A stretch of DNA of 64,000 bases from Streptomyces sp. NBC_01460 (GTDB lineage Bacteria; Actinomycetota; Actinomycetes; Streptomycetales; Streptomycetaceae): contig NZ_CP109473.1 in assembly GCF_036227405.1 (NCBI RefSeq), positions 5,208,001 through 5,272,000 of the forward strand. Reading direction: 5' to 3'. The translations under genes and the position numbers were made by a program. Below are positions 49,315 to 58,132 of this stretch, one piece after another (the stretch's first letter is position 1; each line of letters starts with the position of its first letter). Below the pieces are notes generated by a model. It made no database searches. It was not told the origin of the DNA and saw nothing but the letters and a program-made list of their open reading frames with translations.

Positions 49315-50639
49315 GAGTGGGCCTCCGACTCGGAGTCGATGAAGCGGGCCAGGCGGGCGATGCCCTCACGGATCGCGGCGGGGGCCAGATTGCTGAAGCC
49401 CAGGCGCAGGGCCCGTTCGCCGCTGCCGTCGAGGTGGAACATGGTCATCGGCGCCCAGCTCACCGCGTGGTCGCGGGCGGACCGCTCCATGGCGGCCAGG
49501 TCGGCCGTGAAGGGCACCTCGACGACCAGGAAGAAGCCGCCGCGCGGCCGGTTCCAGCGCACCCCGTGCGCGGCGTACCGCTCGGGCGGGAAGTGCTCGG
49601 CGAGGGCGTCGAGGGTGGCGGCGAGCCGCTCCTGGTAGACGGCGGCCAGCTCGCGGGTGACGGACCGCAGGTCGTGGCCGGCATCCACGAGGATGCCGCC
49701 GATCGCCGCCTGGGAGAGCGAGGACGAGCCGACCGTGAACATCGCCTTGGCCTTGGAGAGTTCCTGGGCGAGGGTGCGCCGGACGCCGTCCTCGCCGACG
49801 ACCGTGCGGTCGCCGACCAGGTAGCCGAGGCGGGCACCGGGGAACGCGGACTTGGCGAAGGAGCCGAGGTAGACGACGTCACCGCGGGTGTCCAGCGACT
49901 TCAGGGTCGGCAGCCGCTCCTCGTCGCTCGCGAACAGCCCGTACGGGTTGTCCTCCAGGATGGTGAACCCCTCCTCGGCGGCCAGTTCCAGCAGCCGCCG
50001 GCGGGCGTCGAGCGGGACGACCGTGCCCGAGGGGTTGGAGAAGTCGGGGACCAGGTACAGCGCGGCGGGGCGCTTCCCCTCGGCGCGCACGGCGCGCACG
50101 GCGGCGGCCACGGCCTCCGGTTCGAGTCCGCGGGGCCCCTCGGTGATGCCCTTGACCGGGATGTCCAGCATGCGGGCGGCGCCCCGGATGCCGACGTACG
50201 CGGGGGACACGGACAGCAGCACGTCGTCGGGCGAGCGGAACAGACCGCGCAGGGCGACGAGTGCCGCCTCCTGGAAGCCGTGCGTGATCATGATCGCCTC
50301 AGGAGTGACATCGATGTCCTCGTCCTTGGCGAGCATGAGGGCGACCTCCTCCTGGATGAACCCGTTGACGGGTCCGTACTGGAAGAGCAGCCGCGTGATG
50401 CGCTGTTCGGGCACCCCCTTCTCCCGCAGGTGCGCGATGTACCGGTCGACGTGGAGCGAGAGTTTCGAGAGGTCGTGCGTACCGTCGTGGGGTGCGCCCG
50501 AGGAGAAGGACAGGGCGTCGGGGAACCTCATCGCCGTCTCGCTGAGCAGGCGCATCGAGTCCATGTCCGGATCGACGATGCCGGCGTGCAGCGCTTCCCG
50601 GCGCAGGGCGGTGTCTGGCTGAGCGGTCGTTACGGGCAC
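49311..50639 (-). CDS. PLP-dependent aminotransferase (fold type I, MocR/2-aminoadipate-like)
   Basis: 442 aa. LSFSSGAPHDG near the N-terminus, QYGPVNGFIQEEVA, VPDFSNPSGTVVPL, ILEDNPYGLF and the PLP Lys in GSFAKSAFPGARLGY fit class I/II aminotransferases related to 2-aminoadipate transaminase and to the C-terminal half of MocR proteins. No DNA-binding domain. It probably makes or consumes an amino acid used by the coupled ATP-grasp ligase. Confidence 0.9.
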   Translation of the reverse strand: MPVTTAQPDTALRREALHAGIVDPDMDSMRLLSETAMRFPDALSFSSGAPHDGTHDLSKLSLHVDRYIAHLREKGVPEQRITRLLFQYGPVNGFIQEEVALMLAKDEDIDVTPEAIMITHGFQEAALVALRGLFRSPDDVLLSVSPAYVGIRGAARMLDIPVKGITEGPRGLEPEAVAAAVRAVRAEGKRPAALYLVPDFSNPSGTVVPLDARRRLLELAAEEGFTILEDNPYGLFASDEERLPTLKSLDTRGDVVYLGSFAKSAFPGARLGYLVGDRTVVGEDGVRRTLAQELSKAKAMFTVGSSSLSQAAIGGILVDAGHDLRSVTRELAAVYQERLAATLDALAEHFPPERYAAHGVRWNRPRGGFFLVVEVPFTADLAAMERSARDHAVSWAPMTMFHLDGSGERALRLGFSNLAPAAIREGIARLARFIDSESEAHS

Positions 50640-50690
50640 GTCAGGTGGTCCTTTCGGGAACCTCTGTGGATCGGGCTGATGGCCTCTGGA

Positions 50691-50990
50691 TCAGGCGGCT
50701 GACGGCTGGGGCGCGATCCCCGTGCCCTTTCCGGGCGCCCACCGGCGGACACGGACGTCTCCGACGATCCCGCCGTCGACGTAGGGCTCGGCGTCGAGGA
50801 TGTCCTGGAGGTGGTCGCGGTCCTCGGCCTCGTAGACGAGGAGGCCTCCGTTGGCGTCCTGGAGCGGACCGGCCAGGAGCAGTACGCCCCGGTCGGTGAG
50901 GGCGCGCAGGTAGTCGGTGTGGGCGGGGTGCAGGTGCTCCCGGCCCGCGCGGTCGACGGTGTACTCGAACTCGACGACGAACGTCGCCAT
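50691..50990 (-). CDS. YCII-family protein
   Basis: 99 aa from ATG 50990 with GGGAGG 6 nt upstream. MATFVVEFEYTVDRAGREH, HTDYLRALTDRGVLLLAGPL and DPxxxxG-like DAEPYVDGGIV show the YCII dimeric alpha-beta barrel. YCII domains can act as lyases or dehydrochlorinases with a His-Asp pair; His and Asp are present here. Role in this cluster unknown. Confidence 0.85.
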   Translation of the reverse strand: MATFVVEFEYTVDRAGREHLHPAHTDYLRALTDRGVLLLAGPLQDANGGLLVYEAEDRDHLQDILDAEPYVDGGIVGDVRVRRWAPGKGTGIAPQPSAA

Positions 50991-51034
50991 GGATGCCTCC
51001 CGGGGCAGGTCGTGGGGTGGGGGGTGGACGGGGC

Positions 51035-51790
51035 TCACATGTAGAGGCCGCCGTTGATGTCGATGACCGAACCGGTCGAGTAGCCGGCGCTCTCCGAGCA
51101 GAGGTGGAGCACGCTGCCGACCGCCTCCGCCACGGTGCCCATGCGCCCCATCGGCAGCCTGGACAGCACGGCCTCCTTCTGCGCCGGGTCGCGCCGCTCC
51201 CAGGCGCCGGCGACCCGCTCGGTCGCGATCGGGCCGTGGGCGACGACGTTGAGGACGACGCCGTCGGCCGCGAGCTCGTACGCCATCTGCTTGGTCATGC
51301 CGATCACGGCGGCCTTGGACGCGACGTACGCGGCGTTGTTGAAGTGGCTGTAGGTACGGCCGCCCGCCGAGGCGAAGTTGACGATGCGGCCGTAGCCGTC
51401 GGCGGCCATGCGCGGGGCGCACACCTTGACCGCTATCCAGCTGCTGACCACGTTCTCCAGGAACGACTGGTCGAAGTGGGCCGCGGTCAGGTCGGCGTAG
51501 TTGATCACCCGGGTGTCGCCGCCGACCCCGTTGACGAGGACCGACGGGGCGAACCGGTCGACGATGTCGGTCAACTGGCGCTCCGCGGCCGGGATGTCGG
51601 TGATGTCACCGACGACGGCCTCGACCTTCGTGATCTCCGCCAGCTCCTCGGCGAGCCGGCCCAGGGCCTCCGGGTCCCGGTCGAACAGGACGAGTGTGTG
51701 GCCTTCCTCGGCGAGCCTGCGGGAGACCTCTGTGAGGATGCCTCCGGCGGCGCCGATCAGCAGGGCGGTGCGGGGGGTGGGTGCGGACAT
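51035..51790 (-). CDS. Short-chain dehydrogenase/reductase
   Basis: 251 aa. Cofactor loop GAAGGIL at about 13-19, VGDITD, NGVGG (in place of NNAG), and the catalytic set FASAGG...AAYVASKAA with Ser, Tyr and Lys. The VSxxxxP-like segment VVAHGPIATERV and C-terminal YSTGSVIDINGG complete a classical SDR. Probably reduces a keto intermediate. Confidence 0.9.
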   Translation of the reverse strand: MSAPTPRTALLIGAAGGILTEVSRRLAEEGHTLVLFDRDPEALGRLAEELAEITKVEAVVGDITDIPAAERQLTDIVDRFAPSVLVNGVGGDTRVINYADLTAAHFDQSFLENVVSSWIAVKVCAPRMAADGYGRIVNFASAGGRTYSHFNNAAYVASKAAVIGMTKQMAYELAADGVVLNVVAHGPIATERVAGAWERRDPAQKEAVLSRLPMGRMGTVAEAVGSVLHLCSESAGYSTGSVIDINGGLYM

Positions 51791-51795
51791 GCTGG

Positions 51796-53046
51796 TCACC
51801 TGGTTTTCGGTGTCAGAGTGGTGGTGTCGGTAGGTGTGCGGGGAGTGGCTCCGGAGCCGGACCCGGCTCCGAAGCCCGCCAGCCGAGGCAGCAGCGCGAA
51901 GCCGAGCGCCACGGCGAGGCCGAGGGCGAGGACGGACATCCACAGCGCCCCGTAGCCACGGGTGTGGGCGAGTGCGAGCCCTGCGGGGCCACCGATGACG
52001 AACGCGGCGTTCCAGGCGAAGAAGTACGAGCCCTGGTAGGTGCCGATGCGTCCGGCGGGGGCCCGGTCCACGATGAAGGTCGCGGACATCGGGGCCCACA
52101 GGACCTCTCCGAGCGTCCACACGACGGTGGCGAGCGTGAAGGAGATCATGCTGTGGGCGAAGACGTTGGCGCCGAAGCCGAGCGCCATGAACCCGGCCGC
52201 CAGGATCAGCGGGACGTGGGCCCGCATCCCGCCGACGAGGCGGGGCACGAGGGGCAGCAGCAGGATGGAGAGCACCGCGTTGACCGCGAGGACGAACCCG
52301 ATGTTCCCGCTGGTCAGTCCACTGCCCCGCATGTCCAGCGGGAGCGCGGAGTTGACCTGGAGGTAGACGCAGGCCAGCAGGAAGGTCAGCAGGAGGAAGG
52401 CGACCAGGACGGGGGTGCGGAACGGCTCGGCGATGTCACGCGCGGACGACCTGAGGGCGGCCGGGAGCCCGGTGGGCCGGTCGGAGCCCCGCACCGGCGG
52501 CGGATCGGCGGGTACGGCGAAGACCAGGGCCGCGTAGACCAGGCTGGACGCCGCCCAGACCACGAAGAGGGCGGTGGGGCTGACTTCGAGAAGGAACCCG
52601 GAGAGCACCGGACTCAGCGACATCCCGATGTTGAAGCCCACCAGGAAGAGGCTGTACGCCTTCGAGAACTGCTCCTTCGGGACGATCGAGGAGATCAGCC
52701 CGGCTCCGGCCGGCCGGTCGACCGACGAGAGGAAGCCGGTGATCAGCGACAGCGCGCACAGCACGACCACGTGGTCGGCGAGGGCGAACAACAGGGCCGC
52801 CACGGCGGCGACCGGCTGGGCGGCGACGATGGTGCGGCGCGGCCCGATGAGATCGGCGACCGCCCCTCCCACCAGCCCGGACAGCACCACACCGGCTCCG
52901 AAGAGGCCGACGACGAGGGGGGTCGTGCCGGGGGCCACGAGCCCGTTGTCCTCCAGGTAGAGGACGAGGAAGGCGGGGGCGAGCGTCCCGAGCCGGCTGG
53001 CGGTCTGCCCGAACCACAGCAGCCAGAACGCTTTGGGGAGGTTCAT
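51796..53046 (-). CDS. MFS transporter (drug-efflux type)
   Basis: 416 aa with about 12 transmembrane helices. The cytoplasmic loop GGAVADLIGPRRTI after helix 2 is the major facilitator A-motif. Start ATG 53046 overlaps the stop of the transposase-like gene (TGATG), indicating translational coupling; ATG 53055 is possible. Candidate exporter or self-resistance pump of the cluster. Confidence 0.9.
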   Translation of the reverse strand: MNLPKAFWLLWFGQTASRLGTLAPAFLVLYLEDNGLVAPGTTPLVVGLFGAGVVLSGLVGGAVADLIGPRRTIVAAQPVAAVAALLFALADHVVVLCALSLITGFLSSVDRPAGAGLISSIVPKEQFSKAYSLFLVGFNIGMSLSPVLSGFLLEVSPTALFVVWAASSLVYAALVFAVPADPPPVRGSDRPTGLPAALRSSARDIAEPFRTPVLVAFLLLTFLLACVYLQVNSALPLDMRGSGLTSGNIGFVLAVNAVLSILLLPLVPRLVGGMRAHVPLILAAGFMALGFGANVFAHSMISFTLATVVWTLGEVLWAPMSATFIVDRAPAGRIGTYQGSYFFAWNAAFVIGGPAGLALAHTRGYGALWMSVLALGLAVALGFALLPRLAGFGAGSGSGATPRTPTDTTTLTPKTR

Positions 53047-54482
53047 CAGGAGCATTCCGTTCGTGTCGGGGTCGGGAGGGTCCGCGACGGTGCCGTAGCG
53101 GACCGCGTCGGAGCCGACGGGGCCCGCGACGACGCCTCCGGAGACGAACCCGCCGATCCCCGGGCCGGACCCGCCGGACCGCGTGCGGGACCCGCAGTGC
53201 TCCGCGCCCCGCGCGGTGGCCGTCCGGCCCGCGGTCCGTGAGGGGACCGGGCGGGGGCGGCCGGCGGTGCGGTGGAGCCGAGTGCGCCGTAGGCGAAGGC
53301 GGCGGAGACCAGCGTCATGTGGTGGTGCCAGCCGGGGTACGACCGCCCCTCGAAGGCACGCAGACCGAAGTCGTCGGCCAGGAGCTCCATCGTGTCGGCG
53401 GCGCGCGTGGACAGCCCGGCCGTCGCCCACACCTCGCGGGGCGGCCGGTCCACGAGGTCGGTGAGCCAGATCCGGCCGCCACCGGACCCGTCCGGCCCGC
53501 GCCCGCCGATCAGCCGGAGGGGGACGGGGATGCCGGGGAGGCGGACCACCCCCGTCGCCCCTCCGGTCACCACGGCCGCCGCCGTCGGCGGCCGCAGCGG
53601 GGGCCGGGCCAGGTGCGCCGCCAGGAGGTCCCGCGCGCGTACGGGCCCGGAGCCGGCCCGGGAGCCGGAGGTGCCGGGGCCGGCACGGTCCGGAAGGACG
53701 ACGAGGTCACCCGGCACCGACACGACGAACCGCCGCCGCCTGGCGACCAGCCCGCCGACCAGCGCGGTGGTGTCCGCGAAGCCGGCGAGGTCGGCGACGA
53801 CGGGCAGACCGTCCGCCGCCCGGTCCGTCACGTTCCGGCCGGCCCCGTCGACCAGATCCAGTACCTGGGCGTCGGCGGGGCCCCGGGTGCCGGGAGCACC
53901 CTCGGGGACGCGGGCCCGGCCGCGCAGTTCCCGGTCCTCGGACCACGGGCCGGGAAGGAACAGCCGCCAGCCGACGGGTGCCGTCACGTCGTCGGTGGCG
54001 AGGAACGCGCCGATGCCGACCTGGCAGTTGACGGTGCGTCCGCCCTGCGGGACGAAGCGGCGGTGCACTCCGCAGGAGCGGTCTCCCCGCTTGGGCAGCA
54101 CCGCCACGCCGATGACCAGGGCGCGGGGCCGGGAGCGCCGTACGACCCAGTCGGCCAGACGGGCACGGACCGGCTCCCAGCTCCAGGGGCTGGCGTTGAC
54201 GAACTGGTGCAGGGCCTGGGCGGCCGTGGCCGAGTCCGACACGGAGGCCGCGAGCCTCCGCACGGTCTTGCGACCCGGCGTCACCAGCAGGCCACGTGTG
54301 TACACATGGGCCCACCTGCGCTGGTCCGCGCGGGGCAGCCCTTCGAAGACCTCCGCGACGAAGGCGTCGAAAGCCGGGCGGTTCACGGGGGATCCCGCCC
54401 GGGTGCGCGGAGGCCGTACGGCGGGAATGGTGGCCGCCGCCATGGTGGACCCGGGAGCCGTCGGGGACAACGTCCTCACCAT
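53046..54482 (-). CDS. IS701-type transposase-derived protein, catalytic Asp missing
   Basis: 478 aa. The N-terminal part matches IS701-like DDE transposases (FDAFVAEVFEGLPRADQRRW, RKTVRRLAASV, LHQFVNASPWSWEPVR). Where the first catalytic Asp pair is expected (I-D-D-T-G-F-P-K), the sequence reads VIGVAVLPK (Gly-Val-Ala at 125-127). A 70-residue Ala/Pro/Arg/Ser tail is extra. No terminal inverted repeats are evident, and the stop is fused to the MFS start. This looks like a domesticated, inactive transposase retained in a gene cluster; a DNA-binding role is possible. Confidence 0.75.
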   Translation of the reverse strand: MVRTLSPTAPGSTMAAATIPAVRPPRTRAGSPVNRPAFDAFVAEVFEGLPRADQRRWAHVYTRGLLVTPGRKTVRRLAASVSDSATAAQALHQFVNASPWSWEPVRARLADWVVRRSRPRALVIGVAVLPKRGDRSCGVHRRFVPQGGRTVNCQVGIGAFLATDDVTAPVGWRLFLPGPWSEDRELRGRARVPEGAPGTRGPADAQVLDLVDGAGRNVTDRAADGLPVVADLAGFADTTALVGGLVARRRRFVVSVPGDLVVLPDRAGPGTSGSRAGSGPVRARDLLAAHLARPPLRPPTAAAVVTGGATGVVRLPGIPVPLRLIGGRGPDGSGGGRIWLTDLVDRPPREVWATAGLSTRAADTMELLADDFGLRAFEGRSYPGWHHHMTLVSAAFAYGALGSTAPPAAPARSPHGPRAGRPPRGARSTAGPARGPAGPARGSAGSSPEASSRAPSAPTRSATAPSRTLPTPTRTECS

Positions 54483-54540
54483 GGCGCCTTCCCTTCCTGT
54501 GGACTGGTCGCGTTCCGCGGGTCCGTCTGTCCGAAGCCCG

Positions 54541-54580
54541 CTCTAAAAAAATAGAGAACGACTTCTTTGTTTTCAAGAGG
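54541..54580. promoter_or_regulatory. AT-rich intergenic island upstream of the transposase-like gene
   Basis: 27 of 40 bases are A/T in an otherwise very GC-rich region. It contains CTCTA-A6-TAGAG (54541-54556) and a T-rich stretch. It is the only sizeable gap in the 53-60 kb part of the cluster and probably holds a regulated promoter for the downstream transposase-like/MFS genes. Confidence 0.5.
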
Positions 54581-54643
54581 GGGAGGGTTCCCCGACGACG
54601 ACTTCGAGGAGTACGCGCCTCCGCATGGCGCCCACCTGCGCGT

Positions 54644-55942
54644 TTACGCGGGCAGGAGTGCGGGCCGCAGCAGCGCCGCCTCGGCGAGCTCCCGCTCCGC
54701 GACCACCGGCCACCCCGTCCCGAGCCCCCGGGAGGTCAGTGCGACGGTCAACGCGCCCTTGAACGACGACAGGTACAGAGTGCCTCCGGGCGGGCCGCCG
54801 CCGGAGGCGGCGAGGGCCCGGAACCCCGTCATCCGCCCCACGTGCGGGCCCAGCGCGGTGTCCACCGACCCGGCGTCGGTGACCCGCAGCTCCGGGACCC
54901 CCGTGCCCGTCGCGTCCCGCTCGACGGACCGGCGGATCCCGGCGTGCCCGCGCCGCTCCGGACGCCAGGCACGCTCCGCCGCACACAGCGCCGCCGCGTG
55001 CGCCCTGGCCCGGCCCACGGGATCGCCAGCGGTACCGGGGCGCAGCGGCACCCTCACCGCCCCCGTCACACACCCCGGTTCGGCGATCAGCGTCCGCTCG
55101 GCGTACCGCCGCCGCAGGGAGACCGACGTCGCCACGGTGACCTCCTTGCGGCCGGTCTCCCGCGCGAGCGCGTCGGCCAGCACGGTCGAGAGGAACCCGC
55201 TCGCCGTCAGCTGCCGGGCCTCGCACCAGTCGCGCAGCCGGCGGCTCTCGTACGCGGTCAGCGCGAGGGTCACGGCATCCCCGGCCCGCCCGCCCCGCCG
55301 TTCCCGGCGCCCGCCCCCGTACGAGCCGTGTTCCGCGTACGACGTCACGGCCCGCCGGAGCCGTCGCGGCGACCCCGACGGCATGCAGGCGCCGCACGAA
55401 CACGCGCCGCCCCCGCCCTCGTAGGTGAGGGCGTCGGTGTCGGGCGGAAGGGCGTGCCCGGGGACCTGGCGGGCGTCGTGGCCCGGGGACGCGAACAGGG
55501 TGTCCAGCAGGGGCCGTACGAAACGAGCCGTGGAGTAGCCGTCGCAGATCGCCGGGTGGAGGGTGAGCCGGAAGCGGGTCGCGCCCCCGCGGTCGTGTCC
55601 GACCCGCAGCCGCCACAGCCGCCCGCCCTCGGTCAGTGCGTCGTCCCCCGCGTCCACGGCCGCGGACGCCTGGACGGAGCAGGGGCCATGCGCCCCCTGC
55701 CGGAACCGCAGCCCGGCGCCCCCGGTGTCCTCGATCCGCAGCGACAGGGACGGCAGCCGCCGGATCCACGGCTCCACGGCCCGCTCGACCTGCTCCAGCG
55801 GGAGGACGCCGTCCACGGCGAAGGAGGCGGTGAGCCGGCCGCTGCCGCGCAGGAGTGCGTGGGAGTAGGCCGACGCGGCCTCGGCGTCGCTGAGCCCGCG
55901 CACGTCCCTCCCGTGGTCACGCACCCCCTCGCCCCCGCTCAC
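54644..55942 (-). CDS. Condensation/acyltransferase-fold protein (CoA-dependent acyltransferase superfamily)
   Basis: 432 aa from GTG 55942, overlapping the upstream gene's stop (GTGA). The active-site motif reads LHPAICDGYS at about 150 (HPxxxDG for the canonical HHxxxDG), as in stand-alone PapA5-like or alcohol acyltransferases. A short Cys-rich/Gly-rich insert (GGGGACSCGAC) follows at about 185. It may form an ester or amide using a CoA- or enzyme-activated acyl donor. Low similarity to NRPS domains by eye. Confidence 0.75.
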   Translation of the reverse strand: MSGGEGVRDHGRDVRGLSDAEAASAYSHALLRGSGRLTASFAVDGVLPLEQVERAVEPWIRRLPSLSLRIEDTGGAGLRFRQGAHGPCSVQASAAVDAGDDALTEGGRLWRLRVGHDRGGATRFRLTLHPAICDGYSTARFVRPLLDTLFASPGHDARQVPGHALPPDTDALTYEGGGGACSCGACMPSGSPRRLRRAVTSYAEHGSYGGGRRERRGGRAGDAVTLALTAYESRRLRDWCEARQLTASGFLSTVLADALARETGRKEVTVATSVSLRRRYAERTLIAEPGCVTGAVRVPLRPGTAGDPVGRARAHAAALCAAERAWRPERRGHAGIRRSVERDATGTGVPELRVTDAGSVDTALGPHVGRMTGFRALAASGGGPPGGTLYLSSFKGALTVALTSRGLGTGWPVVAERELAEAALLRPALLPA

Positions 55943-56826
55943 GGGCGCTCGGCCGCGCCGGCCGCGAGAGCCGGTGACGCGCAGCGCACGGTGTTGGACA
56001 GGGTGACGCCGTGGCTCGTGAAGTCCAGCGTGACGCGATCGCGGTCGGTCATGCGGAAGCCGTCGTGGAAGCTGCTGCGGTCGGCGCCGATGTAGACGTA
56101 GTGGACGCGGCCGGGGGCGAGCAGGGCGTCGTGGGAGAAGAGTTCGGACATGATGGCGTCGAGCCCGTAGTGCAGGGCCTTGACGCCGGTGGTGAACTCG
56201 CCCCGCCAGTGGGGATCGCCGTCCCGTTCGATCGTGACGTGCCCGGTGACGTGGCGCGGCGGCTCGTCCAGGAACAGCCAGGGCGCCACGGCCGCGTCGC
56301 ACAGCTTGGCGTAGGAGAGGTGTCCCCGGTTGCGGCGGAAGCGGCCGATGTCGGTGAGGTCGTTGCCGAAGGTGTGACCGACGTACCGGGGCCGGTGGTC
56401 GTCGTCCGTCACGTACACCAGGACGACCTCCGCCTCCTCGGTCAGCGCGACCGCGCCGGCGGGCGCGCGCAACTCCTCCCCTGAGGTCCTGAGCACGTCA
56501 CCGAGGCCCTTGAGGAACCAGTTCGGCTGGGACGGGGTGTCCGCGTCCACCTTGACGTTGTGGGTCTGCATGAAGCCGCCGACCATGGCGTCCCCGGGGT
56601 GGTCGGGCAGCAGGGGCGGACGGAAGGACACCGCGTCGCGTTCGCCCACGGGGACGGTCACCGTCCCGGAGGCGGCACGGAGGACGGCGACGTCCCCCCG
56701 TGCGAGCAGCAGCTTCCTCAGGTCCACGCCGCCGAGCGGGGTGAGGCGCAGCGGCTCGTCGTCCTCGGGGAGGCCGAGGCCGAAGTAACGCTCGTTCCGG
56801 TAGGTGCATTCGAACAGTACGGTCAT
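55939..56826 (-). CDS. Fumarylacetoacetate hydrolase (FAH)-fold protein
   Basis: 295 aa. RAPAGAVALTEEAEVVLVYV and GHTFGNDLTDIGRFRRN resemble the metal-binding Glu strand and GxxxxNDVS segment of the FAH superfamily, and the C-terminal HYVYIGADRSSF region replaces the usual GTP.G motif. FAH-fold enzymes hydrolyse C-C bonds, isomerise or decarboxylate beta-dicarbonyl substrates. Overlaps the condensation-like gene by 4 nt. Identification rests on pattern similarity only. Confidence 0.65.
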   Translation of the reverse strand: MTVLFECTYRNERYFGLGLPEDDEPLRLTPLGGVDLRKLLLARGDVAVLRAASGTVTVPVGERDAVSFRPPLLPDHPGDAMVGGFMQTHNVKVDADTPSQPNWFLKGLGDVLRTSGEELRAPAGAVALTEEAEVVLVYVTDDDHRPRYVGHTFGNDLTDIGRFRRNRGHLSYAKLCDAAVAPWLFLDEPPRHVTGHVTIERDGDPHWRGEFTTGVKALHYGLDAIMSELFSHDALLAPGRVHYVYIGADRSSFHDGFRMTDRDRVTLDFTSHGVTLSNTVRCASPALAAGAAERP

Positions 56827-56995
56827 GTGAGTTCCCGCCTTTCGGGCATGGGTGTACGCGGATGGTGTGCGAGGGGGAGTGGACGAGCGCCCTGCGGCGG
56901 ACGGCCCGTCCTGACGTGCGTGCGGGGAGAGGCCCCGCGCGGGCGTGTGGCTGTGTCCCGGAGGCCCGGTATGCCTGGTCCGAGATGCCCGTACC

Positions 56996-58132
56996 TCAGA
57001 GGTCCCGTACGGCCCAGCGCTCCGCGCTGCCGGTGAGGTCCATGCCCCAGCCGGTGCCGTGCGTGGGCGACAGGGTGTTGGTGGTGCGGTCGACCGCGGG
57101 GGGCGGGGCGACGATCATCTCCGGGAAGAACCGGTCGGACTGTCCCGCCTCGACGGTCAGCGCCCCCGGACGGCCGAAGGCCAGGGCGCGGCCCGCGTTG
57201 ATGAGCGGGCCCACCTCGGCGACCTGGACGCCGAACTGGAAGCGGACCCCGTGCTCCTGGGCGTAGGCGGCGAGCCCGGCGGCAGGCAGCGGGCCGCCGT
57301 TCTTCGACACCCTGATGTTGAACGCGTCGCAGGCCCCCGCCTCGACCGCCGTACGGGCGTCCAGGGAGGTGCACACCGACTCGTCCAGCATGATCCGGAC
57401 CCCGCCGTCGCGCCGCAGCACGCGCAGCGCCTCCCAGGAGCCCTTGGGCAGGGGCTCCTCCACGTAGTCGACCCCGGCCCCGGCCAGCCGGCGGGCGTGG
57501 CCGACCGCGTTCGCGGGGGTCCAGCACATGTTGGCGTCGATCATGACCGGCACGTCGTCGCCGATCTTGCAGCGGATCGTGCGGACGGTACGGACGTCCC
57601 GCCCGATGTCGTCCGAGGCCTTGATCTTCACGAAGTGGAAGGGGCCCCGGGTGGCGAGGAACTCCTCGGCGTCCAGGCTGAGATCGAGCACCTGCGAGAC
57701 GGCGAGCGCGTCCGGCTCCCGGGAGGTCCCGCCGGGCAGCAGGCTGCCCGCGCCCACCCCGAGCCGGCGCCCCAGCCAGTCGAGCACCGCGGTCTCCAGC
57801 AGGCAGAGCAGGTTGTTGCCGCCGTCGATGCCGAAGGTCCGCGCGAAGCCGTCCCGGTGCAGCAGGCCGAGCAGCTCCGCGGGATCCCGGCCGGTCAGCG
57901 GCGCGAGGACCGCGTCGAAGTCGACCCGTTCGAGCGCGGCGCGCACCCCCGTGGTCGTCTCGCCCGTGACGTACGGCCGCGGCGCGCACTCACCGATCCC
58001 GTCCACCCCGTCGGCCGAGAGCCTCAGGACCAGGCTGTCCGACGTACGGCGCCGGGCGGCGGGGTGGTCGAACGGCGTCCGCATGGGCAGTTCGACGTGG
58101 TACAGCCGGGCCCTCCCCGGCTCAGGCGCCAC
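56996..58132 (-). CDS. Enolase-superfamily racemase/epimerase (MLE subgroup)
   Basis: 378 aa. Catalytic residues of the muconate-lactonizing subgroup are all visible: K-x-K at 169-171 (FVKIKAS), Asp 199 (MIDANMCW), Glu 225 (VEEPLP), Asp 250 (MLDESV) and Lys 277 (RVSKNGG). Members include dipeptide epimerases, N-acyl-amino-acid racemases and o-succinylbenzoate synthase. Beside two ligases, a dipeptide or N-acyl-amino-acid epimerase is the likely role. Its start overlaps the hydrolase stop by 11 nt. Confidence 0.88.
   Translation of the reverse strand: MAPEPGRARLYHVELPMRTPFDHPAARRRTSDSLVLRLSADGVDGIGECAPRPYVTGETTTGVRAALERVDFDAVLAPLTGRDPAELLGLLHRDGFARTFGIDGGNNLLCLLETAVLDWLGRRLGVGAGSLLPGGTSREPDALAVSQVLDLSLDAEEFLATRGPFHFVKIKASDDIGRDVRTVRTIRCKIGDDVPVMIDANMCWTPANAVGHARRLAGAGVDYVEEPLPKGSWEALRVLRRDGGVRIMLDESVCTSLDARTAVEAGACDAFNIRVSKNGGPLPAAGLAAYAQEHGVRFQFGVQVAEVGPLINAGRALAFGRPGALTVEAGQSDRFFPEMIVAPPPAVDRTTNTLSPTHGTGWGMDLTGSAERWAVRDL

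Noticed and set aside
54541..54556. CTCTA-A6-TAGAG as a terminal inverted repeat of an insertion element
   Set aside because: No matching repeat was seen at the other end of the transposase-like gene and there is no target duplication. Treated as regulatory AT-rich DNA instead.
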